A stretch of DNA of 64,000 nt from Cypionkella sp. (lineage in GTDB: Bacteria; Pseudomonadota; Alphaproteobacteria; Rhodobacterales; Rhodobacteraceae): contig JALRIN010000004.1 in assembly GCA_023255415.1 (NCBI GenBank), positions 47,714-111,713 on the forward strand, given 5' to 3'. The notes under the pieces are model-generated. The model had not been told where the DNA came from and ran no database searches. It worked only from the letters and a program-made list of their open reading frames with translations. The first letter of the stretch is position 1. Each line of letters starts with the position of its first letter. A program made the position numbers and the translations under genes. This document shows, one piece after another, positions 42,278-50,318 of this stretch.

Positions 42278-43039
42278 ATGCCCGCGCCGATCAACCACCT
42301 GAAAGCCGCCCTTGCCGCAGGGCAGCCGCAATATGGCATCTGGCTGAACCTTGCCAGCGCCACCTCGGCCGAGGTTTTGGCGGGGGCGGGGTTTGACTGG
42401 CTGCTGATTGACGGCGAACACGGGCCGAACCTGATCCCGCAGATGCTGGCGCAGGCGCAAGCGATTGGCAGCCGCACGCAGGTGGTGGTGCGGCCTCCGG
42501 TGGGCGAGGCTTGGATGATCAAGCAGATCCTAGATCTGGGCGTGCAGACGATTTTGGTGCCGATGGTCGAAAGTGCGGCGCATGCCGAGCAGATGGTCAA
42601 GGCGATGCGCTATCCGCCCGAAGGCATCCGCGGCATGGGCTCTGCCGTGGCGCGGTCTGGCGATTTTGGCCGGAACCGAGACTATGCCGCCACGGCCAAC
42701 GCGCAGGTCTGTTTGGTGTTGCAGGTCGAAAGCCGCGCCGGTCTGGCCGCCTTGCCTGCGATTTTGCAGCTGGCCGGGGTTGATGGTGTGTTTATCGGCC
42801 CTGCCGATCTTGCTGCCGATATGGGCTTTGGCGGCGACGCCTCTGCACCCGAGGTGCAGGCGGCGATCGACACGGCCTTGCGCGCGATTGTTGCTTCGGG
42901 CAAGGCGGCTGGGATCCTGACCTTTGATGCCGCAGCGGCCAAGCGCTATGCCGCGATGGGGGTGCAGTTCCTGGGCATTGGTGGCGATGTCGGGTTGTTG
43001 GTCACTGCGGCCTCCAAGCTTTTGGCCGATGTAAGATAG
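42278..43039 (+). CDS. HpcH/HpaI-family aldolase (4-hydroxy-2-oxoheptanedioate aldolase type)
   Basis: This class II, metal-dependent pyruvate aldolase of 253 residues has the substrate block FDWLLIDGEHGPN, the metal-site Glu in LQVESRAGLAAL, and IGPADLAADMG carrying the metal Asp. Relatives cleave 4-hydroxy-2-oxo acids to pyruvate and an aldehyde. It lies between an RND pump and nagA with gaps of nine and three bases. It might act on a sugar-acid breakdown product here, but no neighbouring enzyme proves the substrate. Confidence 0.88.
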   Translation: MPAPINHLKAALAAGQPQYGIWLNLASATSAEVLAGAGFDWLLIDGEHGPNLIPQMLAQAQAIGSRTQVVVRPPVGEAWMIKQILDLGVQTILVPMVESAAHAEQMVKAMRYPPEGIRGMGSAVARSGDFGRNRDYAATANAQVCLVLQVESRAGLAALPAILQLAGVDGVFIGPADLAADMGFGGDASAPEVQAAIDTALRAIVASGKAAGILTFDAAAAKRYAAMGVQFLGIGGDVGLLVTAASKLLADVR

Positions 43040-43042
43040 CCT

Positions 43043-44164
43043 ATGGCGACCCAAGCCTTTCACGCGGATCGGATTTTTGACGGCGATCAGTGGCACGAAA
43101 CCGCTGCCGTTTTGGTGCAAGCGGGGCGGGTGCAGGCGATTGTGCCGCAGGCCGATGCGCCTGCAGGGCAACAGGTGGCGGGCTGGTTGACGCCTGGGCT
43201 GATTGATCTGCAGGTGAATGGCGGCGGTGGAGTTTTGTTCAATAACGCAGCCGATTCCGCCGGAATAGAGACGATTTGCCGGGCGCATGCGGGCTTTGGC
43301 ACCACCTCGGTTATGGTGACGCTGATCACTGATTGCCCGGAGGTGACAGCGCAAGCGATTGGCGCGGTGCAAAGCGCGCGGGTCCAAGGGCTGTTGGGGC
43401 TGCATCTGGAAGGCCCGCATCTGGCGCAATCGCGCAAGGGCACGCATGATCCGGCCCTGATCCGGCCGATGCAGGATCAGGATTTGGCACAGCTGTTGAC
43501 CACGGCCTTGCGCCCGCTGATCGTCACTGTTGCGCCCGAATCTGTCAGTTTAGACCAAACCCGCGCGTTGGCTGCTGCGGGGATCACCGTCAGTCTTGGC
43601 CACAGCGATTGCAGCGCTGAAACCGCCCTATGCTATGCAAAGGCGGGGGCAAGCATGGTGACGCATCTGTTCAACGCGATGAGCCAGATCACACCGCGTG
43701 CGCCCGGTCTGGCGGGGGCTGCACTGGACGATGGCAGGCTTTCAGCCGGTGTAATTGCCGATGGCTTTCATCTGAACCCAAGCGTTTTGCGTCTGGCGTT
43801 GCGGGCAAAAACAGGCTCTGCACCGCTGTTTTTGGTCTCGGATGCGATGGCGACAGTGGGCAGTGATCTGACCAGCTTTGCCCTGAACGGTCGGCAGATT
43901 TTTCGCGTAAAGGGGCGCTTGACGCTGGCGGATGGCACTTTGGCGGGGGCGGATATCGCGCTGCTGGACGCGGTGCGCTATCTGCATCAGGTGATGGATC
44001 TGCCCTTGGCGCAAGCGCTGCAAATGGCAACGATTGCCCCTGCCGCAGCCTTGGGTCTGCACGATCGCGGCCATTTGCGGGTGGGTGCGCGCGCCGATTT
44101 CATTAGCCTTTCGCCGCAGATCCGTTGCACGGGCACCTGGATAGACGGTAGGCGCGTCGCATGA
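43043..44164 (+). CDS. nagA: N-acetylglucosamine-6-phosphate deacetylase
   Basis: This amidohydrolase removes acetate from GlcNAc-6-phosphate. The 373-residue enzyme has GLIDLQVNGGGGVLFN (N-terminal metal region, where NagA has an HxN or equivalent site), HLEGPHL with the metal Glu/His, LGHSDCSAETALCYAKAGA and THLFNAMSQ, then LVSDAMATVGSD with the catalytic Asp. Its stop overlaps the start of the ROK kinase gene. No nagB deaminase is in the window, so the pathway must be completed elsewhere. Confidence 0.93.
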   Translation: MATQAFHADRIFDGDQWHETAAVLVQAGRVQAIVPQADAPAGQQVAGWLTPGLIDLQVNGGGGVLFNNAADSAGIETICRAHAGFGTTSVMVTLITDCPEVTAQAIGAVQSARVQGLLGLHLEGPHLAQSRKGTHDPALIRPMQDQDLAQLLTTALRPLIVTVAPESVSLDQTRALAAAGITVSLGHSDCSAETALCYAKAGASMVTHLFNAMSQITPRAPGLAGAALDDGRLSAGVIADGFHLNPSVLRLALRAKTGSAPLFLVSDAMATVGSDLTSFALNGRQIFRVKGRLTLADGTLAGADIALLDAVRYLHQVMDLPLAQALQMATIAPAAALGLHDRGHLRVGARADFISLSPQIRCTGTWIDGRRVA

Positions 44165-45057
44165 TCTTATGTTTTGACATCGGCGGCACCGCGATCAAAT
44201 GCGCCGAGGCTTTCGGCCCCACCGATATTCGTCCGCAGTCACGCATTGCAACCCCAAGCGGTGATTTCGCCATGTTTGTCTCGGTTTTGCGGCAAGCAGT
44301 TCTGGCCACGTCACAACCACCGCAGCGCCTGGCTTTTTCTATTGCGGGGGCGATTGACCCTGAAACCGGGGTGGCGCAGGTGGCCAATATTGCCTGTCTG
44401 TCTGGGCGCAGGCTGCAGGCCGATCTGCAGGAGGCCTTGGGCCTGCCGGTTGATCTGGCCAATGATGCCGATTGCTTTGCCTTGGCCGAGGCCGCTTTGG
44501 GCGCGGGGCGCGGCCATGCTGTGGTGTTTGGCATCATTTTGGGCACGGGGATCGGTGGCGCGCTCGTGGTGCGTGGGCAGGTGATTGGTGCAGGTGAATG
44601 GGGGCATGGGCCGATTGCGCAGCGGCTTTTGGGCCAGCCCGAGGTGACGCTGCCCGCCTTTGCATGTGGCTGTGGCCAGCACGGCTGTCTGGAAACCTTG
44701 GGGTCAGCGCGGGGGCTGGAACGGCTGCACCTGCATCTGCATCAGGCAGACCGAAGCAGCGAGGTCATCGTGACGGATTGGCAGGCGGGCGACCCTGCGG
44801 CGCGGCGCACGATTGAGATTTGGCTTGACCTGTTATCGGCACCTTTGGCGATGCTGCAAAACCTGCTGGCCGCTGGGGTGATTGTGGCGGGGGGCGGATT
44901 GTCGAAGACGCCCGCACTGATTGCAGCGCTGGATCAGGCCGTGCAGAGCCGTATTTTGCATCCGCTGCCGCGCCCTTTGGTGGTGCCTTCCACGGGCGAT
45001 ATTGAACCCGGGTTGATTGGCGCGGCCCTGCTTGGGCTTTCCCGTCTTGGGGCTTGA
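44161..45057 (+). CDS. ROK-family sugar kinase (probable N-acetylglucosamine kinase)
   Basis: This 298-residue ROK protein has the ATP motif FDIGGTAIKCAEAFG at the start, a glycine-rich GTGIGGALVVRGQVIGAGEWG segment (broken in two in the family pattern), and the complete zinc motif ACGCGQHGCLETLGS. It has no N-terminal DNA-binding domain, so it is a kinase, not a repressor. Next to nagA it most likely phosphorylates GlcNAc (NagK-like) to feed the deacetylase. Substrate is inferred from context. Confidence 0.87.
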   Translation: MILCFDIGGTAIKCAEAFGPTDIRPQSRIATPSGDFAMFVSVLRQAVLATSQPPQRLAFSIAGAIDPETGVAQVANIACLSGRRLQADLQEALGLPVDLANDADCFALAEAALGAGRGHAVVFGIILGTGIGGALVVRGQVIGAGEWGHGPIAQRLLGQPEVTLPAFACGCGQHGCLETLGSARGLERLHLHLHQADRSSEVIVTDWQAGDPAARRTIEIWLDLLSAPLAMLQNLLAAGVIVAGGGLSKTPALIAALDQAVQSRILHPLPRPLVVPSTGDIEPGLIGAALLGLSRLGA

Positions 45058-45083
45058 GCCGCTGGCTGCCTCGCAGTATGATA

Positions 45084-45103
45084 CCTGAATAATACCAATC
45101 AGG
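45084..45103. promoter_or_regulatory. Candidate operator of the GntR gene
   Basis: CCTGA (45084-45088) and TCAGG (45099-45103) form an inverted repeat. Within the same stretch ATACC occurs twice, 11 bases apart (one helical turn). The site lies just before the gntR start codon and would allow autoregulation. Confidence 0.35.
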
Positions 45104-45109
45104 ATCCCC

Positions 45110-45868
45110 ATGCAGCCGCAGCAGTTTCATCCCGATCAGTGGTTCACCGCAGGCCATGGTCCGCGCTATGAGCAGCTGTATCGGCATCTGTCCAAAGCGA
45201 TTGCGGCGGGTGATCTGGCGCAGGCGACACAGCTGCCGCCCGAACGTGATCTGGCCGAGCTTGCGCAGGTTTCGCGCGTGACGGTGCGCAAGGCGGTGGC
45301 GCAGCTGGTGGCCGATGGTGTGTTGGATCAGCGCCGGGGGGCTGGCACCTTTGTGCGCCCTGCCCGTAGCCGCACCGAGCCCTATTTGTCCAAGCTGTTG
45401 TCCTTTACAGAATATATGCTGCATCGCGGGAAAACGCCGACTAGTTCGGTGATCAATCAGGGCATCTTTTACCCGACACCAGACGAACAACTGGCGCTGG
45501 GTCTTTCGGCTGCCGACCGCGTCGCGCGGATCGAGAGGTTGCGCGCTGCCGACGGCATTGCGATGGCGGTGGAATGGTCATCGCTGCCGCAAGATATTCT
45601 GCCCGATCCTGCAAGCGTTGGGGCCTCGCTTTACGATCTGCTGCGCGCCAATGGCACGGCGCCCGCGCGCGCGGTGCAGCGGATTAGGTCGGTGAACCTG
45701 CCTGCCACCGAGGCGGCTCTGTTGAACCTGCCCGAAGGCAGTGCGGTCTTGCGAATTGATCGCACCGGCTTTCTGGCTTCGGGGCGGCCGATCGAGTTCA
45801 CGCGCGGGCTTTACCGCTCGGATATCTACGATTTCGTCGCAGAGCTGCGGCTGGAGGCCAATCTTTAG
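45110..45868 (+). CDS. GntR/HutC-family regulator (NagR-like)
   Basis: This 252-residue regulator has an N-terminal GntR winged helix (YEQLYRHLSKAIAAGDLAQA; QLPPERDLAELAQVSRVTVR) and a C-terminal UTRA ligand domain (RIERLRAADGIAMAVEWSSL; ending FTRGLYRSDIYDFVAEL). HutC/NagR-type members sense GlcNAc-6-P or related ligands. It is located 52 bases after the ROK kinase, so it most likely controls the amino-sugar genes and possibly the RND pump upstream. Confidence 0.9.
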   Translation: MQPQQFHPDQWFTAGHGPRYEQLYRHLSKAIAAGDLAQATQLPPERDLAELAQVSRVTVRKAVAQLVADGVLDQRRGAGTFVRPARSRTEPYLSKLLSFTEYMLHRGKTPTSSVINQGIFYPTPDEQLALGLSAADRVARIERLRAADGIAMAVEWSSLPQDILPDPASVGASLYDLLRANGTAPARAVQRIRSVNLPATEAALLNLPEGSAVLRIDRTGFLASGRPIEFTRGLYRSDIYDFVAELRLEANL

Positions 45869-45968
45869 CCGCAGCGATGGTTCGATCAGACCGCCAGATG
45901 TCGCATTTTCCCCTGCCCTTATGGCGCGTCGGGCTTAGGCTGATGAAAACAATAGCCCGAGGTGCGCC

Positions 45969-48005
45969 ATGTCTACCGATCCGCTTTTGCAGCCCTATCA
46001 GCTGAAACATCTGACCCTGCGCAACCGGATCATGACCACCAGCCACGAGCCGGCCTATCCCGAAGATGGCATGCCGAAAGATCGCTATCGGCTTTATCAT
46101 CTTGAACGTGCGCGGGCCGGTGTGGCTCTGACCATGACGGCGGGATCGGCTGCGGTGTCAAAAGACAGCCCGCCGGTGTTCAACAATATTCTGGCCTATA
46201 AGGACGAGGTGGTGCCGTGGATGCGCCGCTTGGCCGATGATTGCCACGAGGCCGGTGCTGCGGTGATGATCCAGCTGACCCACCTTGGCCGCCGCACCCG
46301 TTGGGACAAGGGCGATTGGCTGCCGGTGGTGTCTTCCACCTCGGACCGAGAACCGTCGCATCGCGCCTTTCCAAAGCCGATGGAAGATTGGGACATTGCC
46401 CGCATTATCGGCGATTTCGCCGATGCAGCCGAGCGGATGAAGCTTGCAGGTTTAGATGGCGTTGAAGTCATGACGCATGGGCATTTGCTGGATCAGTTCA
46501 TCTCGCCGCTGACCAACCATCTGGAGGGTGCTTATGGCGCGCAGAGCCTTGCTACACGCATGCAGCTGACGCTGGATATCATCCGTGCAGTGCGGGCGCG
46601 GGTTGGTGACGATTTTATTGTTGGTGTCCGCTATGCCCCAGACGAGGCGCAAACCGGCGGCATTACCCCCGATATGGGCATCGAGATCGGCCATATGTTA
46701 AAGGCCACGGGGCAAGTGGATTATCTGAACATCAACCGCGGCCGTATCCATACCGATGCGGCGATGACAGATATGATCCCGATCCACGGCATGAAATCCT
46801 CGCCGCATTTGGATTTTGCCGGGCGGATGCGGGCCGAGGTTGGCATGCCGACCTTCCACGCCGCGCGGATTCCCGATGTGGCAACCGCGCGCCATGCCAT
46901 CGCCACCGGCCAACTTGATATGGTGGGGATGACCCGCGCGCATATGGCTGACCCGCATGTGGTGCAAAAGATCATCGAAGGCCGCGAGCATGATATTCGC
47001 CCCTGCGTTGGCGCGACCTATTGTCTGGACCGGATCTATCAAGGCGGCATGGCTTTGTGCATCCACAACCCCTCGACCGGGCGCGAAGGCGAGCAGCCGC
47101 ATCAGATCGCCGCTGCCGCCACGCCGCGCCGTGTGGTCGTGGTGGGGGCAGGTCCGGCGGGGCTGGAGGCGGCCCGCGTTGCCGCCCTGCGCGGGCATCA
47201 TGTCACGGTATTCGAGGCTGCAGCCCAGCCCGGCGGGCAGATCCGCTTGCTGACCCAGACCAAACGCCGCGCCGAGCTGATCGGCATTTCCGACTGGCGC
47301 ATGGCGCAATGCGCGGCCCATGGCGTGGAGTTTCGTTTTAACACCTGGGCCGAGGCCGAAGACGTGCTGGCCTGCGCCCCTGATGTGGTGATCGTGGCCA
47401 CAGGCGGTATGGCGCAGAAAGATATTCTGGCTTCTGGCAACGAGCTGACGGTTTCGGCCTGGGATATTCTGTCGGGCGATGTAAAGCCGGGCAGCACAGT
47501 TCTGCTTTATGACGACGCGGGCGATCATACCGCCTTGCAGGCCGCGCAGGTGCTTGCAGATGCTGGCGCTCAGGTCGAGATTATGACGCCAGACCGCAGC
47601 TTTGCACCCGAGGTGATGGCGATGAACCTTGTGCCCTATATGCGGGCGCTGCAGGACAAAGATGTAACCTTTACCGTAACATACCGCCTTACCTCGGTGG
47701 AAAAAGACGGCAATCTGATCAAGGCCACGATCGACAGTGATTACAAGGTTCTGGGCAAGACCGCGCATTACGATCAGGTCGTGGTCAACCACGGCACCCA
47801 GCCTTTGGCGGATCTGTACTTCGACCTAAAGCCGCGCTCGGTCAATCTGGGGGCGGTGGATTACGATGCGATGATCGCCTCGACGCCGCAAACCAAGGCA
47901 GGCGGGCCAGAGGGTTTTCAGCTGTTCCGCATCGGTGATGCCATCGAGGCGCGCAACATTCACGCCGCGATTTATGATGCGCTGCGCTTGGTCAGAACGC
48001 TTTAG
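45969..48005 (+). CDS. Old-yellow-enzyme-type iron-sulfur flavoenzyme (dimethylglycine/N-methylproline demethylase-like)
   Basis: This 678-residue protein has an N-terminal FMN TIM barrel (LTLRNRIMTTSHEPA onward, residues 1-340), a cysteine segment, and a C-terminal FAD/NAD(P) domain beginning VVVVGAGPAGLEAARVAAL. This is the layout of trimethylamine dehydrogenase, 2,4-dienoyl-CoA reductase and the DgcA/stachydrine-demethylase group, to which the ATYCLDRIYQGGMALC region looks closest. The cluster motif reads C-VGA-TY-C...C, with Ala where TMADH has its second Cys. Substrate is probably an N-methylated amine. It is convergent with aroC, seven bases apart. Confidence 0.85.
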   Translation: MSTDPLLQPYQLKHLTLRNRIMTTSHEPAYPEDGMPKDRYRLYHLERARAGVALTMTAGSAAVSKDSPPVFNNILAYKDEVVPWMRRLADDCHEAGAAVMIQLTHLGRRTRWDKGDWLPVVSSTSDREPSHRAFPKPMEDWDIARIIGDFADAAERMKLAGLDGVEVMTHGHLLDQFISPLTNHLEGAYGAQSLATRMQLTLDIIRAVRARVGDDFIVGVRYAPDEAQTGGITPDMGIEIGHMLKATGQVDYLNINRGRIHTDAAMTDMIPIHGMKSSPHLDFAGRMRAEVGMPTFHAARIPDVATARHAIATGQLDMVGMTRAHMADPHVVQKIIEGREHDIRPCVGATYCLDRIYQGGMALCIHNPSTGREGEQPHQIAAAATPRRVVVVGAGPAGLEAARVAALRGHHVTVFEAAAQPGGQIRLLTQTKRRAELIGISDWRMAQCAAHGVEFRFNTWAEAEDVLACAPDVVIVATGGMAQKDILASGNELTVSAWDILSGDVKPGSTVLLYDDAGDHTALQAAQVLADAGAQVEIMTPDRSFAPEVMAMNLVPYMRALQDKDVTFTVTYRLTSVEKDGNLIKATIDSDYKVLGKTAHYDQVVVNHGTQPLADLYFDLKPRSVNLGAVDYDAMIASTPQTKAGGPEGFQLFRIGDAIEARNIHAAIYDALRLVRTL

Positions 48006-48011
48006 CGGGGG

Positions 48012-49118
48012 TTAAACCCCGCCAATCGCACCACGCTGCCCGCCGGTCTGGCCGCGATCCAGCAACAGATGATCCAGCAGGACGCAGGCCATCATCGCCT
48101 CGCCCACCGGAACCGCGCGAATGCCGACGCAAGGGTCGTGGCGGCCTTTGGTGATCAGGTCGATCTCGGCGCCCTCGGCGTTGATCGTGGCGCGTGGAGT
48201 AAGAATGCTTGAGGTCGGCTTGACCGCAAAGCGCACCACAACCGGCTGGCCGCTGGAAATACCGCCCAGAATGCCGCCGGCATGGTTGGACAAAAACGCA
48301 GGGCCCTGCGCGCCCATCCGGATTTCATCGGCATTTTCCACACCTGTAAGGGCCGCCGCTGCCATGCCGTCGCCGATTTCCACGCCCTTGACAGCATTGA
48401 TCGACATCATCGCTGCGGCCAGATCAGAGTCTAACTTGGCATAAAGCGGCGCGCCCAAGCCCGCTGGCACGCCCTGCGCCGTCACTTCGATCACCGCGCC
48501 GACAGAATTATGCGACAGCCGCAATTCGTCCAGATAGACGGCCCAATCCTCGGCAGCCTTAGGGTCAGGGCAAAAGAACGGATTGCTGGCGATCACATCG
48601 GCATCAAAGCGCGCGCGATCAATGCAGCGCGGCCCCATCTGCACCATATAGCCCGAGATCCGCAGGTCTGGCAGCATCTGCGCCAAGACCGCGCGCGCTA
48701 CGCCGCCTGCGGCAACCCGCGCTGCGGTTTCGCGTGCCGAAGACCGCCCGCCGCCGCGATAGTCTCGGTTTCCATACTTCTGATGATAGGTGATGTCGGC
48801 ATGGCCCGGCCGGAAAGCCTGCGCGATGTCACCGTAATCCTTGCTGCGCTGATCGGTGTTTTCAATCATCAGCTGGATCGGCGTGCCTGTGGTGCGCCCG
48901 TTGAACACGCCCGACAGAATCCGCACTTCGTCTGCCTCTTTGCGCTGGGTGGTGAATTTCGAGGTGCCGGGTTTGCGCAGATTGAGCCAGGGCTGCAGAT
49001 CGGCCTCTGTCAGAGCCACATTCGGCGGACAGCCATCCACGGTGCAGCCAATCGCAGGCCCATGGCTTTCGCCCCAAGTGGTGACACGGAAAAGATGACC
49101 GAAGGTGTTCAGGCTCAT
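48012..49118 (-). CDS. aroC: Chorismate synthase
   Basis: Chorismate synthase turns EPSP into chorismate, the last step of the shikimate route, using reduced FMN. The 368-residue protein has VTTWGESHGPAIGCTVDGCP, RYGGGRSSARETAARVAAG (variant YRGGGRSSARET here) and the C-terminal GRHDPCVGIRAVPVGEAM. ATG 49118 (MSLNTFGHLF) is chosen, because the reading from 49145 adds nine residues not typical of the family. It is divergent from the thi operon. Confidence 0.95.
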   Translation of the reverse strand: MSLNTFGHLFRVTTWGESHGPAIGCTVDGCPPNVALTEADLQPWLNLRKPGTSKFTTQRKEADEVRILSGVFNGRTTGTPIQLMIENTDQRSKDYGDIAQAFRPGHADITYHQKYGNRDYRGGGRSSARETAARVAAGGVARAVLAQMLPDLRISGYMVQMGPRCIDRARFDADVIASNPFFCPDPKAAEDWAVYLDELRLSHNSVGAVIEVTAQGVPAGLGAPLYAKLDSDLAAAMMSINAVKGVEIGDGMAAAALTGVENADEIRMGAQGPAFLSNHAGGILGGISSGQPVVVRFAVKPTSSILTPRATINAEGAEIDLITKGRHDPCVGIRAVPVGEAMMACVLLDHLLLDRGQTGGQRGAIGGV

Positions 49119-49177
49119 GGCGGGCTCCTTGCTTTCAGGATCCATAAGCCAAGCTGGGCCGTGGTGAAAGCCCCCCC

Positions 49178-49205
49178 TTGCGTCTGCTGCACTTTGCCTT
49201 ATCCT
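49178..49205 (+). promoter_or_regulatory. Promoter of the thiBPQ operon
   Basis: TTGCGT (49178-49183) and TATCCT (49200-49205) are 16 bases apart. The predicted transcription start, about 49211, falls at the first base-paired position of the TPP riboswitch, as expected for a riboswitch leader. Confidence 0.55.
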
Positions 49206-49209
49206 CGGG

Positions 49210-49294
49210 GCTACCTCGGGGAGCCTTCACCGGCTGAGATGCGCAAGCGAACCCGTCGAACCTGAACCGGATCATACCGGCGGAGGGAAGGTGC
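49210..49294 (+). ncRNA. TPP riboswitch (THI element)
   Basis: This is a thiamine pyrophosphate aptamer. Conserved pieces in order are CGGGGAGCC (49217-49225), GGCTGAGA, AACCCGTCGAACCTGAACCGG and GGCGGAGGGAAGG. The closing P1 stem pairs GC(T)ACCT (49210-49216) with AGGTGC (49289-49294). It precedes thiB by 46 bases and should switch the thiamine ABC transporter off when TPP is plentiful. The platform downstream (49288-49334) offers mutually exclusive stems around the ribosome site, so control is probably translational. Confidence 0.93.
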
Positions 49295-49340
49295 ATGGAT
49301 ATCTCCATCCCGACCAGCCGTCGCACCTTGGAGAAGACCT

Positions 49341-50318
49341 ATGAAAACCACACTCCTTGCTGCGGGCCTTGCGACTTTTGCCAGCATGGCATTGGCCGAT
49401 ACGCCTGTTTTGCACGTTCTGACCTATGACAGCTTTACCGCCGAATGGGGGCCTGGCCCGATTCTCAAAGCAGGATTCGAGGCCACCTGCGGCTGCGAGG
49501 TGCAGTTCACCACCGCAGGCGATGGCGCGGCGGTTCTGGCGCGGTTGAAACTGGATGGCGATAAATCTGACGCCGATGTTGTGGTTGGGCTTGATACCAA
49601 TCTGACAGCGGCGGCGGCGCCCCTGTTTGCTGATGTCGCCTCGCAGCCCAACACGCTGCCAGTGCCCTTTGCCGACCCCAAATTCGTGCCCTTTGATTGG
49701 GGCTATTTTGCTTTTGTCTATGACAACACCAAGCTGACGACGCCGCCGACCTCGATCGCAGAATTAGCCGCGTCGAACCTGAAAATCATCATCGAAGACC
49801 CCCGGTCATCGACCCCCGGTCTTGGCCTGCTGCTTTGGGTGAAGGCCGCCTATGGCGACGGCGCTGCCAAGGTTTGGAACGATCTGGCTGATAACATCGT
49901 CACCGTCACGCCGGGTTGGTCTGAAGCCTATGGCATGTTCCTTGGCGGCGAGGCAGATATGGTTTTGTCCTATACCACCTCGCCCGCCTATCACCTGATT
50001 GCGGAATCCGATGCCAGCAAATCGGCGGCGGCTTTCAGCGAAGGCCATTACCTGCAGATCGAGGTCGCCGGCAAAACCCTGACCAGCAAACAGCCCGAAC
50101 TTGCCGATGCTTTCCTTGCTTATTTAGGCTCTGATGCCGCTCAATCGGCGCTGATCACCACCAATTGGATGTATCCGGCCAAGACCCCAGCCGAGGGTCT
50201 GCCAGAGGGGTTCGAGACGCTTATTCAGCCGGCAAAACCGCTGCTGTTCACTGCAACCGAGGCGCAACAGATCCGCGCCGCCGCGATCGAGGAATGGCAG
50301 ACCGCGCTCTCCAAGTGA
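49341..50318 (+). CDS. thiB: Thiamine ABC transporter, periplasmic binding protein
   Basis: This 325-residue periplasmic thiamine-binding protein has signal peptide MKTTLLAAGLATFASMALA (AxA cleavage). The mature start is VLHVLTYDSFTAEWGPGP, with family blocks VVVGLDTNL, FVPFDWGYFAFVYDN, DPRSSTPGLGLLLWVKAAYG and LSYTTSPAYH. The ribosome site GGAG at 49330-49333 is spaced seven bases from ATG and can pair with an upstream TCTCCA in the riboswitch platform. The stop shares bases with the thiP start. Confidence 0.94.
   Translation: MKTTLLAAGLATFASMALADTPVLHVLTYDSFTAEWGPGPILKAGFEATCGCEVQFTTAGDGAAVLARLKLDGDKSDADVVVGLDTNLTAAAAPLFADVASQPNTLPVPFADPKFVPFDWGYFAFVYDNTKLTTPPTSIAELAASNLKIIIEDPRSSTPGLGLLLWVKAAYGDGAAKVWNDLADNIVTVTPGWSEAYGMFLGGEADMVLSYTTSPAYHLIAESDASKSAAAFSEGHYLQIEVAGKTLTSKQPELADAFLAYLGSDAAQSALITTNWMYPAKTPAEGLPEGFETLIQPAKPLLFTATEAQQIRAAAIEEWQTALSK

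Noticed and set aside
48005..48022. GCGGGG/CCCCGC hairpin between the flavoenzyme and aroC as a terminator
   Set aside because: It overlaps both stop codons and has no T-run on either strand. It may be incidental to the GC-rich ends.
49188..49195. TGCACTTT as an extra outer stem of the TPP riboswitch (pairs with 49288-49295)
   Set aside because: The likely promoter places transcription start near 49211, so this stretch would not be in the RNA.
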